NCBI GenBank assembly: GCA_900549295.1
Contig: URNG01000046.1
Location: 1-23,367 of the forward strand
Reading direction: 5' to 3'
From: an uncultured Rhodocyclaceae bacterium
GTDB lineage: Bacteria; Pseudomonadota; Gammaproteobacteria; Burkholderiales; Rhodocyclaceae
Length of the DNA stretch: 23,367 bases
The notes under the pieces are model-generated. The model was not told the DNA's origin. It was given only the letters and a program-made list of their open reading frames with translations, and did not search any database. Made by a program: the position numbers and the translations under genes. Shown piece by piece: positions 6,510-13,229 of this stretch; positions within the stretch are counted from its first letter, which is position 1, and each line of letters starts with the position of its first letter.

Positions 6510-7424
6510 ATCAGGCGGCAGAGCATCAAAGAACTCCTTCAAGCCAGGTGAACCGATTCTAGTGCCGAAGATACTCCAGAATGTATACCGGCCCATTTTG
6601 GAGATAGAGCCGCTCTTGCCAGAGGTCGCGGTTTTGTTTTGGGCAAAGGCATATAGCTCCTCAATTCTGGGGTCGCGGAAATGTTGGCGAAGATGGGAGT
6701 TAGTTTTGCACCCAAGATCAATGTACATTCGGCAGGCATCTACTGCGTCTTCGATCAAAACATCATCACCAAACTCGGACTTCACTATTAATTGAAAGGA
6801 GTACGGCGTGAGAGTGGCTGTGTCTACAGCCTCCAGTGATCGAGCTTGATCGAGATGTAGTTCTTGAGCTTCCTGATCAATTGAGGATAGAAGCCGAGAT
6901 AACTCAGTGAACTTGATATACCACTCAGGTGATATTTCCCAGGGCTGCTTGTAGCTCCAATTGCGAGAAAGGAAGTTGAATGCATGCTGGAAAATTGTGT
7001 GAATCTGGACTTCAACTCGGCCCGGAAAGACCGAAGAATGGTAGCTAGAGTGTTTCTCGATCACAACGTGGGTTGCTCGATACCCAGAGTCCCGATCAAT
7101 CTGATGGTTCTTGACGATCTTTAGGTCTTTGCTAATCTCTTGGCGAGTGAGGAAGCGCGTGACAATAGGAATCTCGACCAATGTTCCTACAACGATGCGT
7201 AGGCCGGCGAGGTCGTCAAGTTCGCTGACCGGAATACCAAGGTGGAATGCCTTTATAACCGCTCGATCATATTGCTTGATGCGACTCGATACAGAGAATA
7301 GATTGAGTTCCCCTACATCTCGAATAAAGAAGTCCCACTCAAGCTCGAGTGTCTTGAGTGCTCGTCGATGAGGTTCGACAATGAACTCGTAATTGGCGGG
7401 AGTGGGGATTGGTATTTCTGACAT
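6504..7424 (-). CDS. C14: RelA/SpoT-type (p)ppGpp synthetase domain protein
   Basis: A 306-residue protein with a RelA/SpoT nucleotide pyrophosphokinase domain, which transfers pyrophosphate from ATP to a guanine nucleotide (alarmone synthesis) or, in toxic relatives, to other targets. Motifs in order: SSRIKQ (46-51) with K58, DDLAGLRIVV (70-79), DSGYRATHVV (112-121), VEVQIHT (137-143), and the aromatic NWSYK (155-159), matching the family's G-loop, GYRSxH and EIQIRT elements. No HD hydrolase, TGS or ACT domain, so it belongs with small alarmone synthetases, plus an unrecognised C-terminal extension of about 100 residues. The ATG overlaps the upstream attC core and the stop TAG lies in its own attC. 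No antitoxin-like gene shares the cassette. It could be a toxSAS-like effector or a stress regulator. Confidence 0.85.
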   Translation of the reverse strand: MSEIPIPTPANYEFIVEPHRRALKTLELEWDFFIRDVGELNLFSVSSRIKQYDRAVIKAFHLGIPVSELDDLAGLRIVVGTLVEIPIVTRFLTRQEISKDLKIVKNHQIDRDSGYRATHVVIEKHSSYHSSVFPGRVEVQIHTIFQHAFNFLSRNWSYKQPWEISPEWYIKFTELSRLLSSIDQEAQELHLDQARSLEAVDTATLTPYSFQLIVKSEFGDDVLIEDAVDACRMYIDLGCKTNSHLRQHFRDPRIEELYAFAQNKTATSGKSGSISKMGRYTFWSIFGTRIGSPGLKEFFDALPPDI

Positions 7425-7512
7425 CTAACGATGAAAGTAACCGGACGCCGCGCGAGGTGGCTGGCCCAAGCGACGACGGTTCTCGGCGGTCCGGTTGACT
7501 GGATTGTTAGGC
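7423..7512 (-). repeat. attC of cassette C13
   Basis: Cores ATCTAAC (7423-7429) and GTTAGGC (7506-7512). At 90 bp it is the longest site in the array, with a GTAACCGGAC..GTCCGGTTGAC stem and a distinct centre. Confidence 0.88.
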
Positions 7513-7875
7513 GTATTTGATGCCATTGTTTTTGGCCCACTGTGTATAGGCAGGTGTGCCCATTGCTTCGAAATTTGGCCATTCGCCTGTTTTAATGTGC
7601 TGGAAAAAGGAGAGGCAGTGTTTCCAGTTGGAGCCGCTTGGATTTTCCTCGATCCAGCAGTAGTAGCCCAAACTTTTCCAATCTAGCGTTTCGTCGGCAT
7701 TTGCCTTGCAGAGTAGCGCCTCTGCTACTTTTTCACCCCACCCAACTGCGGCCTCTGGGGAAGGTGCGTCAATAAAGATACCTGTCGATGACTCACAATC
7801 CTCAACAACGCCTTTTTGATACAGCATCCGTGCCTCAGGCTCGTGGTACAGAATGCCAATAAGATACGTAGCCAT
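7507..7875 (-). CDS. C13: unknown cassette protein
   Basis: A 122-residue protein, not recognised. It begins MATYLIGILYHEPEARM and ends with a Trp-rich part (GEWPNFEAMGTPAYTQWAKN). Soluble, mildly acidic, no membrane helix. The stop TAA lies in the attC core and the ATG follows the upstream attC by about 13 bases with no obvious Shine-Dalgarno, a pattern common in cassettes. Confidence 0.75.
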   Translation of the reverse strand: MATYLIGILYHEPEARMLYQKGVVEDCESSTGIFIDAPSPEAAVGWGEKVAEALLCKANADETLDWKSLGYYCWIEENPSGSNWKHCLSFFQHIKTGEWPNFEAMGTPAYTQWAKNNGIKYA

Positions 7876-7887
7876 TGCAGAGCAAAC

Positions 7888-7957
7888 GCCTAACGTCCAA
7901 ATTCACCGGCGCTGCGCAGCTTTATCGCGCAGCGTCCAGTGGAATGATGGGTTAGCC
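7888..7957 (-). repeat. attC of cassette C12
   Basis: Cores GCCTAAC (7888-7894, perfect RYYYAAC) and GTTAGCC (7951-7957). Inner arms GGCGCTGCGC/GCGCAGCGTCC as in the sites at 5213 and 8469. Confidence 0.9.
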
Positions 7958-8059
7958 GGCATCTTGGACAATCGGTATCTTCGATGCAGTAAGCAAGAGT
8001 GATTTCATGTGCAGAGATGAAGGCATGCCGAAAGGCTATGTCGTGATCGGTCTATCTGA

Positions 8060-8353
8060 TTATTGCTTCACTGAGCCTTTCAGCATCTTCATGAAGTCAA
8101 GGAAGTGAGGCCAAAATTCGGAAAATAGCGGATTGCTGCGATTTTCGAGCATCACTTCCCCGAACAGTTTTTGCCCGACCACGAACGCGGCCGTAGTTTG
8201 AGCATCTAAAAGCTCGCGACTGCGAACCAGCTCGACGATGCCGAAAATTTCGTCGTGGCTGCCAGCCTCGAACACCAACGGCTCGCGCTGCTGCGGATTG
8301 CCGTCGGCATCAGCGAGATATTCAAGGGTGACGCGATAGCGGTGTTGTTTCAT
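8060..8353 (-). CDS. C12: DUF3861-family protein
   Basis: A 97-residue soluble protein that matches the DUF3861 family as I remember it: an N-terminal MKQHRYRVTLEYLAD strand, the PLVFEAGSHDEIFGIVE block, AFVVGQKLFGEVMLENR and a C-terminal helix ending in MLKG. The length is normal. Function of the family is unknown. About 100 bases of apparently non-coding sequence lie between its stop and its attC, unusual in this compact array. No clear ribosome site; the start is set by family similarity. Confidence 0.8.
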   Translation of the reverse strand: MKQHRYRVTLEYLADADGNPQQREPLVFEAGSHDEIFGIVELVRSRELLDAQTTAAFVVGQKLFGEVMLENRSNPLFSEFWPHFLDFMKMLKGSVKQ

Positions 8354-8468
8354 TGACTGGCTCCTAGCTTACAAACTGTGATTATGGACGTAGCGCCCGA
8401 AAGCGACGATAGTGTCTTGCATGGAAAATCACTGCCCGCACAGCGTTCGTATGTGGATGGGCCATGCG

Positions 8469-8555
8469 GGCTAACGTAGAGCTAACCGGCGCTGCGCGGT
8501 TTTATCGCGCAGCGTCCAGCGACCGCAGGGAGCGAGGTTGAGTGCCTTGTTAGGA
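8469..8555 (-). repeat. attC of cassette C11
   Basis: Cores GGCTAAC (8469-8475) and GTTAGGA (8549-8555). A second TAACCGGCG lies just inside, so the site may be a shorter attC extended by a few bases. Inner arms match the sites at 5213 and 7888. Confidence 0.88.
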
Positions 8556-8852
8556 GTGACGCCACTTGAGCCAAGCCAATGTTTGACCAACTATGGCACC
8601 ACCGATAATGCTTACGAGATAGGCATAGCGGGCATTAATAAAAGTGCTTTCAAGGATGGTGTTGGTCATTAGGAATGCAAAGCCCCAGCCGAGAAGTGCG
8701 CCGATGCCCGAGAATATGCGGCGGTCGACCATAGCTGCGCCGCGCTTATAGTTGGCGGAATGGCCTGCTGCTTCATAAATAAGCGTTGCCCCACATTGGA
8801 TGCAGCGAACGCTTGTTGCTTCATTTTGCGATTGGCAGGTTGGGCAAAACAT
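8550..8852 (-). CDS. C11: zinc-ribbon membrane protein
   Basis: A 100-residue protein with an N-terminal zinc ribbon (CPTC at 3-6, CIQC at 17-20) and two membrane helices (about 46-64 and 76-94). Such zinc-ribbon plus membrane proteins are common orphans; no function is known. The start at 8852 is fixed by GGAG, and that ribosome site is part of the upstream attC core (GTTAGGAG on this strand). An in-frame extension up to 8999 is only attC and the neighbouring cassette. The stop TAA lies in its own attC core. Confidence 0.8.
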   Translation of the reverse strand: MFCPTCQSQNEATSVRCIQCGATLIYEAAGHSANYKRGAAMVDRRIFSGIGALLGWGFAFLMTNTILESTFINARYAYLVSIIGGAIVGQTLAWLKWRHS

Positions 8853-8857
8853 ACAAC

Positions 8858-8929
8858 TCCTAACGTTGGACGTAACCGGGCGACAAAAAGCGCAGCTTTT
8901 TGGCGGTCCGGTTGACGGACTTGTTATGC
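8858..8929 (-). repeat. attC of cassette C10
   Basis: Cores TCCTAAC (8858-8864) and GTTATGC (8923-8929). Inner arms AAAAAGCGCAGCTTTTT, same subfamily as the site at 6441. Confidence 0.88.
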
Positions 8930-9184
8930 ATAGCGCGACTGTGCCAATGCAATGGCAGCCTGGATAGCAGCGCGAGCTTGCGGACTGTTCTTCCAGCAAG
9001 TGGAGCCGACGATAGCCGAGGCTTGAGAGACGATATCCAATGCATTGGCTTTGCTCAGATGGGCCAGTGATTCAAATCCCATTTGTTCGAGACGAGCCAC
9101 CACCGTGGGGCCAACACCTTTCACGCCTAGCAATGCCTTACGTTCTTCCGGTGGGAATGGCATGGGTGCTTTCCATTGATGCAT
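8924..9184 (-). CDS. C10: helix-hairpin-helix protein
   Basis: An 86-residue protein with a helix-hairpin-helix motif, LLGVKGVGPTVVARLEQMGF (18-37), of the kind that contacts the DNA backbone, followed by a second helical repeat (SLAHLSKANALDI). It resembles small HhH proteins of the Cdd1 type. Role unknown; DNA binding is inferred from the motif. ATG 9184 sits in the upstream attC core; a second ATG at 9163, with GGAAAG before it, would give 79 residues and may be the true start. The stop TAA is in the attC core. Confidence 0.75.
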   Translation of the reverse strand: MHQWKAPMPFPPEERKALLGVKGVGPTVVARLEQMGFESLAHLSKANALDIVSQASAIVGSTCWKNSPQARAAIQAAIALAQSRYA

Positions 9185-9246
9185 AACGTGGAGCTAACCC
9201 GACTGCGCGGCTTTTCGCGCAGGTCGGGTTGAGCGCAGGGTTAGGC
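9181..9246 (-). repeat. attC of cassette C9
   Basis: Cores GCATAAC (9181-9187) and GTTAGGC (9240-9246). From AACGTGGAGC to the TTAG of the right core it is identical to the sites at 10451 and 11768. Confidence 0.92.
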
Positions 9247-9260
9247 GTCGGCAGCTACTG

Positions 9261-10016
9261 CTACAAGTGCTTGGCGTGTTCATGGCGGAGTTGGCGAGCA
9301 AGACCGTCTAAGTCGGGGAACAGCGAGTACTCGTTTATGCCCGCAAGATGTAGAAACGCAATGGCATCAGGGAAGCACGTTTCAGGAATCTCGATCTTCT
9401 TCAACTGATTGGGGGCAAAATCTTCTAGCGGAGTCCAGATGTCGTTGTGAAGAGTGAAGACGCTCCTCTGCGCAGCTTGGCGGGGCGACACCCTTGTTGG
9501 ATTTATTGCCATGACGGGAGTATCAAGGGACTTGCTCCCAATAATGAAGTTCTCGTAGTAGTCGCCCTTCAGGTCGATGCTTGGATTGAAAATCACCGCC
9601 TCTCCTCCTGCGTGTGCATTCAAGTCGAAGGGATCAAGCATCCATATGCATGCGGCGTTTGATGCTTTTCGCGGCGGCTGCTTGGTATGGGATGCAATGG
9701 CGAAGTGCAGTGCAACGGCAAATGTAGCTGTCCAGTCAAGAAGACGAGTTGGTAGGCCGTGGTGTTGCATTGCAAATGCCACATCCCAGGAACTGACCTT
9801 CCGCGGAAATAGTGGGCCACCCAACGACATGAAGTCGTAGTACAGCACGGACTCGATCGTATTGCGGCTTCTGACTCGCGAGCCGCGCCCCAGGCCGCAC
9901 CGAAGCTTCCAGGATGCATCTCGATGCCCTCGATAGAACGGGGTGTCACAACCGGCCTTCGCAAGGACACGCTGGTGTTGCCGGACTTCTGCGAGGATCT
10001 TCTGCCACTGCGTCAT
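9261..10016 (-). CDS. C9: FRG-domain protein
   Basis: A 251-residue soluble protein with an FRG domain. The namesake motif is FYRGHRDASWKL (27-38), followed by AMQHHGLPTRLLDWT (82-96), ALHFAI (102-107) and, near 184-197, AAQRSVFTLHND, the usual order of conserved blocks. FRG proteins are widespread orphans, often in accessory and defence-like settings; biochemical activity is not established. GGGAGGAG upstream of ATG 10016 gives a strong ribosome site, the best in the array. It is one of the larger cassette genes and lies 14 bases from its attC. No partner gene shares the cassette. Confidence 0.87.
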   Translation of the reverse strand: MTQWQKILAEVRQHQRVLAKAGCDTPFYRGHRDASWKLRCGLGRGSRVRSRNTIESVLYYDFMSLGGPLFPRKVSSWDVAFAMQHHGLPTRLLDWTATFAVALHFAIASHTKQPPRKASNAACIWMLDPFDLNAHAGGEAVIFNPSIDLKGDYYENFIIGSKSLDTPVMAINPTRVSPRQAAQRSVFTLHNDIWTPLEDFAPNQLKKIEIPETCFPDAIAFLHLAGINEYSLFPDLDGLARQLRHEHAKHL

Positions 10017-10032
10017 TGATGCTCCTCCCGAC

Positions 10033-10099
10033 GCCTAACGTTTGAAATCACCGGACTGCGCGGCTTTTCGCGCAGGTCTGGTGGAATGATGGGTTGGGC
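10033..10099 (-). repeat. attC of cassette C8
   Basis: Cores GCCTAAC (10033-10039) and GTTGGGC (10093-10099). Inner arms CACCGGACTGCGCG/CGCGCAGGTCTGGTG; closely similar to the site at 12812. Confidence 0.92.
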
Positions 10100-10120
10100 G
10101 GCTGTCGCATAACGAACAAG

Positions 10121-10417
10121 CTACTTCTTGGGATATCGATGTGCCTGGAGTTCCGCCAAGGAACGGTAGGTTGATTCTTCAAAAACGGTGACGGTATTGT
10201 CTGGATTTTGGACACCGATGCAGTTGGAAACAGCGTCGCCGTCGACCGTTAAGGCGATACATACCGAATAGACTCCGGTGTATTTGTCATTGTCGTATGT
10301 TTCAATCCGCCACCCAATAATCGGCTCTCCAAGCTCAACGTCTTTGACATCGTCGAGATCGATAACGGTGAAATAGCCAGGCTGTGCTGGGATGATTTGA
10401 ATCTGTAGCACTTTCAT
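10121..10417 (-). CDS. C8: unknown cassette protein
   Basis: A 98-residue soluble acidic protein, mainly predicted beta strands (KVLQIQIIPAQPGYFTVIDL, then IIGWRIETY and VYSVCIALTVDGD). Not recognised. The start at 10417 is chosen over in-frame ATGs at 10456 and 10444 because GGAGG lies 7 bases before it. The stop TAG is about 22 bases from the attC. Confidence 0.75.
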   Translation of the reverse strand: MKVLQIQIIPAQPGYFTVIDLDDVKDVELGEPIIGWRIETYDNDKYTGVYSVCIALTVDGDAVSNCIGVQNPDNTVTVFEESTYRSLAELQAHRYPKK

Positions 10418-10450
10418 CTGCAAACCTCCAAAGGTTGAGAACATTGAGCC

Positions 10451-10516
10451 GCCCAACGTGGAGCTAACCCGACTGCGCGGCTTTTCGCGCAGGTCGGGTT
10501 GAGCGCAGGGTTAGGA
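10451..10516 (-). repeat. attC of cassette C7
   Basis: Cores GCCCAAC (10451-10457) and GTTAGGA (10510-10516). Body identical to the sites at 9181 and 11768. Confidence 0.92.
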
Positions 10517-10987
10517 GTTTTGTTTGCGCGCATATTGCTCGAAACCTAGAAGGCGACTGAACTCGAACATGGTTAAGCCAAGCAAGCCAAGACCGCCAAG
10601 CATGGACAAATACATACCAACGACGAAAAAGACTGGCGCACCACTTGTATAACGCGATGGCACCGCCAGCAATAGGGGCCGCGAAATGAGATTGAGCACA
10701 CCAATAACAGCGCCGAAAATAAGTAGAAAGATGCCAATCTTACGGAGCGCACTACCCAGCCCAGCTATCTCGGGAGCATCAAGAGTCCCCGGGATCTTTG
10801 CTACAAGAAACACTCGATACAACCCTATGACAAGAAGGACGATTGGCCCCAAAAATGGGACGCCCAATGACGTGCCTCCAGTTGCTAAGGCCACCCAGCC
10901 CGAGCTTGCCAAGCCTATTGGGAGAACAGCACTTAGAACCACTAAGGCGTACGCCCATTTTAGATAAGAAGGTGTACGTAGATACAT
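10511..10987 (-). CDS. C7: membrane protein
   Basis: A 158-residue protein with about four membrane helices (approximately 10-32, 43-64, 81-103, 117-142) and a charged C-terminal tail (EQYARKQNS). Not recognised. The ribosome site GGAG, 9 bases before the ATG, comes from the upstream attC core (GTTAGGAG). The stop TAA lies in its own attC core. Confidence 0.75.
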   Translation of the reverse strand: MYLRTPSYLKWAYALVVLSAVLPIGLASSGWVALATGGTSLGVPFLGPIVLLVIGLYRVFLVAKIPGTLDAPEIAGLGSALRKIGIFLLIFGAVIGVLNLISRPLLLAVPSRYTSGAPVFFVVGMYLSMLGGLGLLGLTMFEFSRLLGFEQYARKQNS

Positions 10988-10997
10988 TGAAATGAAC

Positions 10998-11066
10998 TCC
11001 TAACGTCTGAGTTCACCGGACTGGCGCGGCTTGCCGCGACAGGTCCGGTGGAATGATTGGTTGTGC
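10998..11066 (-). repeat. attC of cassette C6
   Basis: Cores TCCTAAC (10998-11004) and GTTGTGC (11060-11066). Inner arms CACCGGACTGGCGCGG/CCGCGACAGGTCCGGTG with TTG as part of the loop. Confidence 0.9.
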
Positions 11067-11113
11067 ATCGCCATGACAGGTCTTTTGACAGTTCTGTTGG
11101 ACATGAGGTTTTT

Positions 11114-11320
11114 TTAAATCCAAAGTTCACCATCGTGATCTTTTTCCTTCAAGCGCCTGAGGATTTCTTCGGCATGCTCTCGGTCACGACAAGGAATAAT
11201 CAGTTGATTTTTGCCGGTCTTGTCGTTTCGAACAGCGTAATTTCCAGCACGGGCGACAAAGATGCTGAATTCGCCAGCGTGCTTTGGTATATAAATTCTA
11301 GGCACGGTTTGCAGTAGCAC
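11114..11320 (-). CDS. C6: unknown small cassette protein
   Basis: A 68-residue soluble protein, not recognised: an N-terminal beta-rich part (RIYIPKHAGEFSIFVARAG) and a C-terminal charged helix (DREHAEEILRRLKEK). The start is taken as GTG 11320, which lies in the upstream attC core; there is no ribosome site, so a later start is possible. The plus-strand ORF over the same bases is a shadow. Confidence 0.65.
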   Translation of the reverse strand: MLLQTVPRIYIPKHAGEFSIFVARAGNYAVRNDKTGKNQLIIPCRDREHAEEILRRLKEKDHDGELWI

Positions 11321-11382
11321 AACGTAGAAGTGAGCGGCCTGCGCGGCTTTTTGCGCAGGTCCGCTCGACTGCCGGGTTAGCC
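11317..11382 (-). repeat. attC of cassette C5
   Basis: Cores GCACAAC (11317-11323) and GTTAGCC (11376-11382). Inner arms GAGCGGCCTGCGCGG/TGCGCAGGTCCGCTC. Confidence 0.9.
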
Positions 11383-11389
11383 GCAGCGC

Positions 11390-11764
11390 TTAACGAGTGC
11401 ATTGTTGGCGCGTGTTCTTGGAGAGCAACAGAAGCAAGAAGGCCACGAGCAGTAACGCTATGACCCAGGAAGCCATAGGTGCATTACCAACACTCAAGCG
11501 GCTAACGAACCAGCTACCGAAGCGGATGAGTTGGATACCTACAGCAGCCAAACCCAGCCACCATGCCCAGGCAAAGCGATGCCAAAGACCGAATGCGACT
11601 AAGCCGCCAACGAAAATTGCGGCCAGCGTGGCTGGAAGCATGAGGCTGTACTTGAGAGTGCCGAGTTCGCTGGTGTTGAAAAAGTGAAGCAGCATCCCCC
11701 CTACAACCATCAAGACGTAGGCTGCAGCAACAACACTGGCGAGCTTGGTGTGCGATGGATTCAT
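11390..11764 (-). CDS. C5: membrane protein
   Basis: A 124-residue protein with four predicted membrane helices (about 9-28, 40-60, 66-86, 97-116) and a basic tail. Not recognised. The stop TAA is eight bases from the attC core. No ribosome site is evident before ATG 11764, which is six bases from the upstream attC. Confidence 0.72.
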   Translation of the reverse strand: MNPSHTKLASVVAAAYVLMVVGGMLLHFFNTSELGTLKYSLMLPATLAAIFVGGLVAFGLWHRFAWAWWLGLAAVGIQLIRFGSWFVSRLSVGNAPMASWVIALLLVAFLLLLLSKNTRQQCTR

Positions 11765-11767
11765 AGC

Positions 11768-11833
11768 GGCTAACGTGGAGCTAACCCGACTGCGCGGCTT
11801 TTCGCGCAGGTCGGGTTGAGCGCAGGGTTAGAT
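11768..11833 (-). repeat. attC of cassette C4
   Basis: Cores GGCTAAC (11768-11774) and GTTAGAT (11827-11833). Body identical to the sites at 9181 and 10451. The C4 reading frame continues through most of it. Confidence 0.92.
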
Positions 11834-12104
11834 TTCTGTATGCCCTCAGCGACACAATACCCATAAAAAGTGACGCAGAGGCAATGAGAAACGGGAACAC
11901 AGCAGCTCCTTGATTTCCAAAGGCAGCACATGCAGGAACAATCACCAGTGCAATCTTTGAGCCAAAGAATTCGCAATCTGTGGCAGTGAAGACCCGGAAA
12001 GATAACCAGTAGAAGAGAGCAGCAACGAGAATGAAGAGAAAGACAGGAGCCAACCGTTTTTCCTGGAGCCGCCGCTTTCTGCGATTGCTTGTTCTCTTGT
12101 CCAT
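11781..12104 (-). CDS. C4: membrane protein whose tail reads into attC
   Basis: A 107-residue protein with a basic N-terminus (KRTSNRRKRRLQEKR) and two or three membrane helices (about 20-38, 50-60, 68-85). Not recognised. There is no stop before the attC, so the last 16 or so residues (TLRSTRPARKAAQSG) are encoded by the attC itself. Similar attC-derived tails are common in cassette ORFs. No ribosome site is visible before ATG 12104. Confidence 0.65.
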   Translation of the reverse strand: MDKRTSNRRKRRLQEKRLAPVFLFILVAALFYWLSFRVFTATDCEFFGSKIALVIVPACAAFGNQGAAVFPFLIASASLFMGIVSLRAYRNLTLRSTRPARKAAQSG

Positions 12105-12131
12105 GTTTCGGCGTGATATGGCGCTAGTGAA

Positions 12132-12191
12132 ATCTAACGCCAGAATTAAGCCGACCCGCGAAGCGGGTTCGGCTTGAATGAATTGTTAGAA
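12132..12191 (-). repeat. attC of cassette C3
   Basis: Cores ATCTAAC (12132-12138) and GTTAGAA (12185-12191). A 60-bp site with arms AAGCCGACCCGC/GCGGGTTCGGCTT, a different subfamily from most of the array and resembling the aadA-type attC. Confidence 0.9.
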
Positions 12192-12428
12192 CTTTGGCCC
12201 GGAAGGTTTGGGTGCCTTGCCAACGCTTACGCCAAGATGAGAAAGTGCACTGTTGATAAGAGCTATGACTTCTGACTCACTCAGCTCGGATTCTATAAAT
12301 ACCACGAATGATCCGCGAGCAGACCTAGTGACTCTGCAAGTCAAGCCAGAAATCTTCATGAGAGCGGCCTCAACAGTGGCCAGATTTTCGTCAGTACAGC
12401 CGTGAAGCTCAAATGTGTACGTCGACAT
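12186..12428 (-). CDS. C3: unknown small cassette protein
   Basis: An 80-residue soluble protein, not recognised. The pattern of strands and helices (TYTFELHGC, ENLATVEAALMKISG, SFVVFIESE, ESEVIALINSALSHLG) suggests a ferredoxin-like fold, as in heavy-metal or ACT-like domains, but no metal-binding motif is present. AGGGA lies 6 bases before the ATG. The stop TAA is in the attC core. Confidence 0.72.
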   Translation of the reverse strand: MSTYTFELHGCTDENLATVEAALMKISGLTCRVTRSARGSFVVFIESELSESEVIALINSALSHLGVSVGKAPKPSGPKF

Positions 12429-12442
12429 GATGCATCCCTAAG

Positions 12443-12502
12443 TTCTAACGCCTGAATTAAGCCGCGCCGCGAAGCGGCGTCGGCTTGAATGAATTGTTAG
12501 GC
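12443..12502 (-). repeat. attC of cassette C2
   Basis: Cores TTCTAAC (12443-12449) and GTTAGGC (12496-12502). Arms AAGCCGCGCCGC/GCGGCGTCGGCTT; same 60-bp subfamily as the site at 12132. Confidence 0.9.
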
Positions 12503-12508
12503 GCGATC

Positions 12509-12778
12509 CTAGCCACTGAAAGGCTCATCTGTCCGGGGCGCCTGTGGAGCCTGCTTGTCCAGCGACTCGCGATACTTGACGCAGCCACGCATGAAGTGGG
12601 GCCACTCTGGGACGGAGATCTGTGGCTCAACCTTCTCAGGCAGCAGCGCCCAGAGTGCTGGGTGGTGCCAGCAGAGCTCATGGCCGGTAGTGTCACGATG
12701 TGAGCGTATGCCCTGACGCAACTTTACGACCTCCGCCATGAGCTGCTCTCTGGTCATCTCTTGTAGATCGCCGTCCAT
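12509..12778 (-). CDS. C2: unknown cassette protein
   Basis: An 89-residue soluble protein. It begins with an amphipathic helix (MTREQLMAEVVKLRQGIRSH), followed by a Trp/His-rich segment (CWHHPALWALLPE) and VPEWPHFMRGCVKYRESLD. I recall similar orphan cassette proteins but no function. GGAAAG lies 5-6 bases before the ATG. The stop TAG is seven bases from the attC core. Confidence 0.75.
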   Translation of the reverse strand: MDGDLQEMTREQLMAEVVKLRQGIRSHRDTTGHELCWHHPALWALLPEKVEPQISVPEWPHFMRGCVKYRESLDKQAPQAPRTDEPFSG

Positions 12779-12811
12779 TGATTCTTTCCGTCTCGTAGAT
12801 CCTGCTATCGC

Positions 12812-12878
12812 GCCTAACGTTCAAAATCACCGGCCTGCGCGGCTTTTCGCGCAGGTCCGGTGCATTGCAGGGTTGGGC
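12812..12878 (-). repeat. attC of cassette C1
   Basis: Cores GCCTAAC (12812-12818) and GTTGGGC (12872-12878). Inner arms CACCGGCCTGCGCG/CGCGCAGGTCCGGTG. It closes the first cassette after attI. Confidence 0.92.
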
Positions 12879-12902
12879 ATTGGCGGCTCAGCATGTGAAC
12901 CA

Positions 12903-13154
12903 TCACACACTCAAAGGTGGGAGGTCAGTGGGAAACGCACCTAGCGCATTGAAATCTTCATCTGTGCATTGAGTCATGCGTTCCGCGCTGATGCCACGGC
13001 CATTCCAGGCGGTATTGAGGTGATGGTAAAGATGCTGCATGGCCACAAATAGCTCTGCCTCGGAATAGTTTGGATCTGTACGGCAACGGTCTGTGGTGCG
13101 GGACAGTTCCTCAAGCGCCTCGCTCAAGTGGAAAGCCGTGTGTTCCTGGTTCAT
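12903..13154 (-). CDS. C1: unknown cassette protein next to attI
   Basis: An 83-residue soluble acidic protein, mostly helical (FHLSEALEELSRTTDRC, SEAELFVAMQHLYHHLNTAWNGRG). Not recognised. Being first after attI it would be the most recently captured and the best expressed from an integron promoter. An unusually long stretch of about 80 bases separates the attI core from its ATG, with no strong ribosome site. Confidence 0.7.
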   Translation of the reverse strand: MNQEHTAFHLSEALEELSRTTDRCRTDPNYSEAELFVAMQHLYHHLNTAWNGRGISAERMTQCTDEDFNALGAFPTDLPPLSV

Positions 13155-13229
13155 CAGAGTCTCGTTAGCAGATTAGGCGCCGAGCAAGCCACTCGACACA
13201 ACAGCGGTCGGCTGCATAACGCTCTCGAT

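Noticed and set aside
11057..11317. 86-codon plus-strand ORF in cassette C6
   Set aside because: Overlaps the minus-strand C6 gene, starts inside an attC, and no other cassette gene in the array is on the plus strand.
9181..12878. Regularly spaced similar repeats, at first sight CRISPR-like
   Set aside because: Spacing is hundreds of bases and holds genes; repeats have attC cores and asymmetric palindromes.
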